DNA of 5,463 bases from an uncultured Clostridia bacterium (GTDB lineage Bacteria; Bacillota; Clostridia; Oscillospirales; Oscillospiraceae): the NCBI GenBank assembly GCA_947177005.1, contig CAMWSZ010000238.1:1-5463 (forward strand), written 5' to 3'. A program made the position numbers and the translations under genes. How positions within the stretch are numbered: position 1 is the first letter of the stretch; each line of letters begins with the position of its first letter. Positions 5,336-5,463 of the stretch are shown piece by piece. The notes beneath the pieces are model-generated. The model ran no database searches, was not told where the DNA came from, and saw only the letters and a list, made by a program, of their open reading frames with translations.

Positions 5336-5463
5336 ATGGAACTTGTACTCATGATTGCTGTGTTTATCGCCGGTATCATCCTCATCGTCAAGGGCGGTGA
5401 CTTTTTTGTCAGCGCCGCGTCCTGGATCGCTGAGGTCAGCGGAATTCCAAAGCTGATCGTCGG
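5336..5463 (+). CDS. CaCA-family calcium(manganese)/sodium antiporter, N-terminus (continues past window)
   Basis: Forty-two codons are visible before the window ends. The protein starts with a hydrophobic first helix (ELVLMIAVFIAGIILIV, residues 2-18). It continues with KGGDFFVSAASWIAEVSGIPKLIV (19-42), the typical start of YrbG-like Na+/Ca2+ exchangers just before the first alpha repeat, which itself lies outside the window. Start ATG 5336 has AAAGGA (5321-5326) nine bases upstream. These are membrane proteins that exchange a divalent cation for Na+ or H+. The upstream yybP-ykoY-type riboswitch suggests that Mn2+, or Mn2+ as well as Ca2+, is the relevant ion. The family call is fairly secure from the N-terminal pattern; the ion is inferred from context only. 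Confidence 0.85.
   Translation, partial: MELVLMIAVFIAGIILIVKGGDFFVSAASWIAEVSGIPKLIV

Noticed and set aside
5326..5360. ATG at 5326 as start of the last gene
   Set aside because: It overlaps the ribosome binding site and its frame gives no membrane-protein sequence; ATG 5336 gives the antiporter N-terminus.

Overview
The window looks like a moderately GC-rich chromosome segment from a Gram-positive Clostridia-type bacterium, possibly Oscillospirales. This is inferred from the SpoIIIE/FtsK-type translocase, strong purine-rich ribosome binding sites, TGn-extended -10 promoters and two RNA-based leader switches. All genes are on the + strand. No mobile element, tRNA, rRNA or CRISPR array was seen.

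Layout: (1) positions 2-286 hold the C-terminal part of a NUDIX hydrolase; its visible part begins at the last residues of the Nudix box. (2) Eleven bases later, 298-3009 encodes a full-length 903-residue FtsK/SpoIIIE DNA translocase, followed at once by a probable terminator (3008-3048). (3) A TGn-extended -10 promoter (about 3065-3093) starts a leader of roughly 225 nt. The leader carries a three-codon uORF (Met-Arg-Ile-stop, 3125-3136), a default hairpin that begins at the base after the uORF stop, a competing antiterminator, and a textbook intrinsic terminator (3260-3292). (4) After the leader, 3326-4888 encodes a 520-residue ABC-F ATPase. (5) 4889-5062 is a non-coding, hairpin-rich stretch with a perfect 9+9 inverted repeat. 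(6) A near-consensus promoter (5063-5091) precedes a yybP-ykoY-type (manganese) riboswitch (about 5118-5250) and an expression-platform terminator (5256-5298). (7) 5336 to the window end is the N-terminus of a CaCA-family cation antiporter.

The most interesting part is the ABC-F leader. Its complementary segments fall into two mutually exclusive folds of the kind expected for ribosome-mediated transcription attenuation. A ribosome held on the tiny uORF would mask the left arm of the default hairpin, release the antiterminator and allow ABC-F transcription. This is how inducible antibiotic-resistance ABC-F genes are commonly controlled, so the downstream protein is plausibly a ribosome-protection factor, but the drug class cannot be read from sequence. 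The last gene appears to be under metal control through its riboswitch, which suggests Mn2+ (or Ca2+) export. The two leaders are independent: each has its own promoter and terminator, and they are separated by the ABC-F gene.
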